Source: a virus
IMG/VR virus record: IMGVR_UViG_3300004369_000654
Coordinates: 1 to 24,773 of that record
DNA length: 24,773 nucleotides
Direction: 5' to 3' (one strand)
Both the position numbers and the translations under genes were made by a program. The notes under the pieces were generated by a model, which saw only the letters and a program-made list of their open reading frames with translations, did no database searches and was not told the DNA's origin. Of the stretch, positions 23,101 through 24,773 are shown piece after piece; the first letter of the stretch is position 1; every line of letters starts with the position of its first letter.

Positions 23101-24773
23101 ATTTACAAACTGAGGACAAAGAAAAATATCAAAGCATAGTAAAGCAATTAGGATCAATTGGACAAGACTTTATAACTGCATTGAAGCCGGTAGACTTTGA
23201 AAAAGAACTTGGATTAAAAGACAATGATCAAGATGGTAGAAATTTCCTAGGACTAGCACTCTTCGTCAACAGACACAGTGACCGACTCAATAAATGGAAC
23301 AACACCTTAGATTCCATAGTAAAGATGTCTAAACCTGATCAGGACACGTGGAATTTTACAAAATCATACGATGATTTAGTTTTTAGCCAGATTAATATAC
23401 CTGAATATTATAAAGCAAAATCACGTGATCCTGGTAATTATGAATCGTTAGAAATAAAAGCATTACTTAAGGAAAGATTTGCGGCGATTAAAAAATTCCT
23501 AACAGGATTTGATAAAATTTTCCAAAAGGAAGGTTTCCTGGATTTAAAATCCGAAATAAAAAATAAAAATCAACTGGACAAACGCAACAAAGATTTTGAA
23601 AAGAATATCAGAGGCTCTGAAAAAACTAAATTTAATATACCAGCACACAGTTGGGTATATATAGATAGAGAATTTTTTGACACTATCACAGATGAAGACT
23701 ACAGTGACAGAGAGGCATACTTGGAAAATCATTTAGAACATTTTAATGAAGAACTAAACACAGGTAAAGTTTATGTAATTGCCTCCAGTCATTTTGGCGA
23801 TGCCGGAGATGCCACGAACGGTTTGGATCTTATTGATACATTTGAAAAAAATAAAAACTATTATCATACTTGGAGAAGAACTGGTTATAATAAAATACTC
23901 AGCAAATTTAAACAAACGTATGGAATTTCCTGGAGACAATTAACTGGCGAAAAGATAGCAGATAAAACATTAATACAGGGTGACGGTGATGTATATCGTA
24001 AATTACAGGATATTGGTATTGCAGTCACACACAAAGGCGACAGCAGAAAAGGTGTGGACGGTGTACAAGATTTAGTTCCAGATAATGAAACAGAAAACCC
24101 AAGAAGTGGCGAACCACTTAACAGAGGTAGCAGTATGAGTTGGGAAAACATCAATGATGATGCTGAAGAAAAACGTTTTAAAGCATTTGATTGGAGTGTG
24201 TACCCTGAACAAATGAAAGGGTTAGTTGCCAAAGAAATGAAAGACAAAACATCCAGTTATGGCAGTTTCCAAGTAGCACTGGACAATATACTTAAAAGAG
24301 TATTAGACGGTAATACAGGTATTGAAATAGACACTAACAAAAATAGCATAATAAGAGCGGCTGATGTAGAAGGCTACATAAAAGACCATTCAGCAAAAAT
24401 AGGTGCTGAAACTAATTGGACAAATCTAGCAGATCATTTAGGTATAGCACGTGGTGTAAATGACCAAGGTGTAGAACTGCTAAAGATAACATATAGTATG
24501 TTCGATAAAAGCACCCAAGGTAACTTTGCCGCAGATGGTGTCAGTATAGAAAGGTGGTTAGATGCTGTACAAAAATCCAAAGAATATATACAAAAAAATT
24601 ATACTGTAAGTGGTGGAAATTATTTTAGAGACAAAGATTACGTTGGTGGCAGATTAGGCGGACCTGAAGATGCAGAAAGAACAATATCAACACCACCAGA
24701 AAAAGAATTTAATTCAGATTACGATTTAGCAAGAAGTCGTTGGCCTAAGTTTGATGAAATGATGCGAAATGGT
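20100..24773 (+). CDS. Giant late protein with amidoligase-like domain (3' end beyond window)
   Basis: An open frame of 1558 codons from ATG 20100 to the edge with no stop. The leader MKFRHIKTLEHFLKEYG resembles T4 capsid-targeting leaders (K-T-x-x-x-F-(I/L)-x-E). Residues about 217-640 match the COOH-NH2 ligase (amidoligase) family of glutamine-synthetase-like fold: CGFEAET (221-227, the G-x-E-x-E motif), TGLHV (493-497) and FSSIHF (580-585) with EFRIMGG (599-605). Between the first two motifs lies an unusually long, acidic, Tyr-rich insert (about 240-440). The remaining 900 residues are helical and charged, with no family seen. It would form an ATP-dependent amide bond on an unknown substrate. 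TAATG overlap with the upstream gene indicates coupled translation. Confidence 0.8.
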   Translation, partial: MKFRHIKTLEHFLKEYGASSSGSPTPVGQQKMGTSVANKNPNVDLGQNASVKPKLMPAKDLGKGDFVFDKTSKKLNQVVSPVGAGDLPDALVTQNDKKEYQVIKQTDNVDAVINPNKDNDSDIQTLDDPKQSFIQKHKGNLYKGADFAKKIMSSKDNEEQTEGKLSNIAKRKGKKIKIKDLKAKIKKLSRKRLKEANPALFEINFNKKEIAIEALDMPVKCGFEAETFFYGIEGSGSSDVDDMSISEIEYEYGDLPDQAYEDFEDWLYDKGQSEFLDDLVSDKVQEVREDEEWLNDFIDSSSGPSSEAIEIYKKDFEENDPKEYENREEDGWEYINWVREYVEEEYEDEYLAWLNDAVRQEYDLNDEAKEAARDNYSMDDMVYDIGSYMSSFLDDYDYEYGSSGGGVSDVANELYNGWIEKNSSFNEYPESGDYGDTYTTTSWAVEKDSSIDPDEGAAAELISPVYSSPRDMLKEMKSLFDWSEKNFGTNNTTGLHVTMSWNGPRDGDATLGGLEPNKLKMALLLGDEYLLAQWGRLRNTYTKSQYQNLLKHAEDMKRGNKESFLTLQKELEKGISREKFSSIHFKNQKDNDSENELIEFRIMGGADYNTMYEKVVKTVVRYATIMKAGYDKDAFRTDYINALFRLIRKSQEIDPEKVKELEVHNHPVIDSAKEIVGKKDYFDVIRFLNNSVNYFNEYEELSDSEADKKWKQSVKDFEKGTGSKMDIVEQRPTVAGDIRHRGDTVAGEPITGYIQPDAIAPSKRAPAVLKKSQEMFGRAVTLLARDIADNKARGMPNAKSIRIFREYANKIKLNSKTLEKIAIQSMDDLNFNGTDKENIVRLQKGVQSLFKQDIISKPTFLTPQEIDAILKKSWQFAMSDDKKDNIKLNKFIELLVKVSPYKDTEQVQDALRQIFNTRQENEFARYMKGGSYGSSGLLKAGKITTPGAVKELLSFLEPYSGYEHPTSPDHHINIRSDDNYENVAQMRLIQRMRDRMDHLQDLQTEDKEKYQSIVKQLGSIGQDFITALKPVDFEKELGLKDNDQDGRNFLGLALFVNRHSDRLNKWNNTLDSIVKMSKPDQDTWNFTKSYDDLVFSQINIPEYYKAKSRDPGNYESLEIKALLKERFAAIKKFLTGFDKIFQKEGFLDLKSEIKNKNQLDKRNKDFEKNIRGSEKTKFNIPAHSWVYIDREFFDTITDEDYSDREAYLENHLEHFNEELNTGKVYVIASSHFGDAGDATNGLDLIDTFEKNKNYYHTWRRTGYNKILSKFKQTYGISWRQLTGEKIADKTLIQGDGDVYRKLQDIGIAVTHKGDSRKGVDGVQDLVPDNETENPRSGEPLNRGSSMSWENINDDAEEKRFKAFDWSVYPEQMKGLVAKEMKDKTSSYGSFQVALDNILKRVLDGNTGIEIDTNKNSIIRAADVEGYIKDHSAKIGAETNWTNLADHLGIARGVNDQGVELLKITYSMFDKSTQGNFAADGVSIERWLDAVQKSKEYIQKNYTVSGGNYFRDKDYVGGRLGGPEDAERTISTPPEKEFNSDYDLARSRWPKFDEMMRNG

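Noticed and set aside
20054-24247. Several minus-strand open frames of 60-150 codons opposite the giant gene and its upstream neighbour.
   Set aside because: They lie antisense to an uninterrupted forward frame with recognisable amidoligase motifs. Their Ser/Phe/Leu-rich composition is that of complement shadows.
1-24773. tRNA genes, CRISPR arrays, insertion sequences, integrase or attachment sites.
   Set aside because: No cloverleaf-like sequence, spaced direct repeats, transposase or recombinase was seen; genes fill nearly all the window and no gene-free stretch exceeds about 120 bases.

Overview
The window looks like part of the genome of a strictly lytic, AT-rich marine T4-like (Straboviridae-related) myovirus. 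This rests on a T4-type replication set (UvsW helicase, gp61-type primase, gp41-type helicase, probable gp62-type clamp-loader subunit), MazG, tightly overlapping genes on one strand, late promoters of T4 type (GATAAATA), and small virion-protein genes. The host must be Gram-negative, because the first gene encodes an outer-membrane TonB-dependent receptor. I see no integrase, tRNA, rRNA, insertion sequence or CRISPR array.

Layout. Bases 57-2042 hold the TonB-dependent receptor. Bases 2054-10315 form a long block of overlapping genes: uvsW, an unknown, a micro-ORF, a membrane protein, a very acidic protein, a kinase/nucleotidyltransferase fusion, a GIY-YIG nuclease, an unknown, metK, apt, a clamp-loader-like protein, a zinc-finger protein, mazG, and a 189-residue protein that reads like a miniature C-family DNA polymerase palm. 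One gene (10312-10692) runs on the minus strand. A late-promoter virion gene follows (10749-11558). Then come primase, an SGNH-hydrolase-like gene and the replicative helicase (11594-14584). From 14588 to the right edge everything looks late: five co-directional genes, two monocistronic small virion genes each with its own promoter and terminator, then an operon ending in a giant ORF (20100 to beyond 24773) that carries an amidoligase-like domain and leaves the window open.

How the parts fit. The left half makes nucleotides and replicates DNA (MetK for SAM, Apt for AMP salvage, MazG for nucleotide clean-up, UvsW/primase/helicase). Three near-perfect sigma70 promoters lie here, and two are placed so that transcription would begin at or within a base of the start codon (uvsW and primase), suggesting leaderless early messages. 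The right half appears to encode proteins packed in the head: several begin with a short acidic or hydrophobic leader ending in an (I/L)-X-E/A site like the T4 gp21 protease site, followed by basic bodies. This suggests a set of capsid-targeted, possibly injected proteins that includes a ligase-like protein with a KWDG motif, a glycine-zipper protein and a very basic 94-residue protein; the giant amidoligase protein has a similar but imperfect leader.

The most unusual items are the phage-borne TonB receptor, the mini polymerase-like protein at 9746, the giant amidoligase ORF, the shared head-targeting leaders and the leaderless promoter arrangement. All function calls are from reading the sequence by eye; no searches were run.
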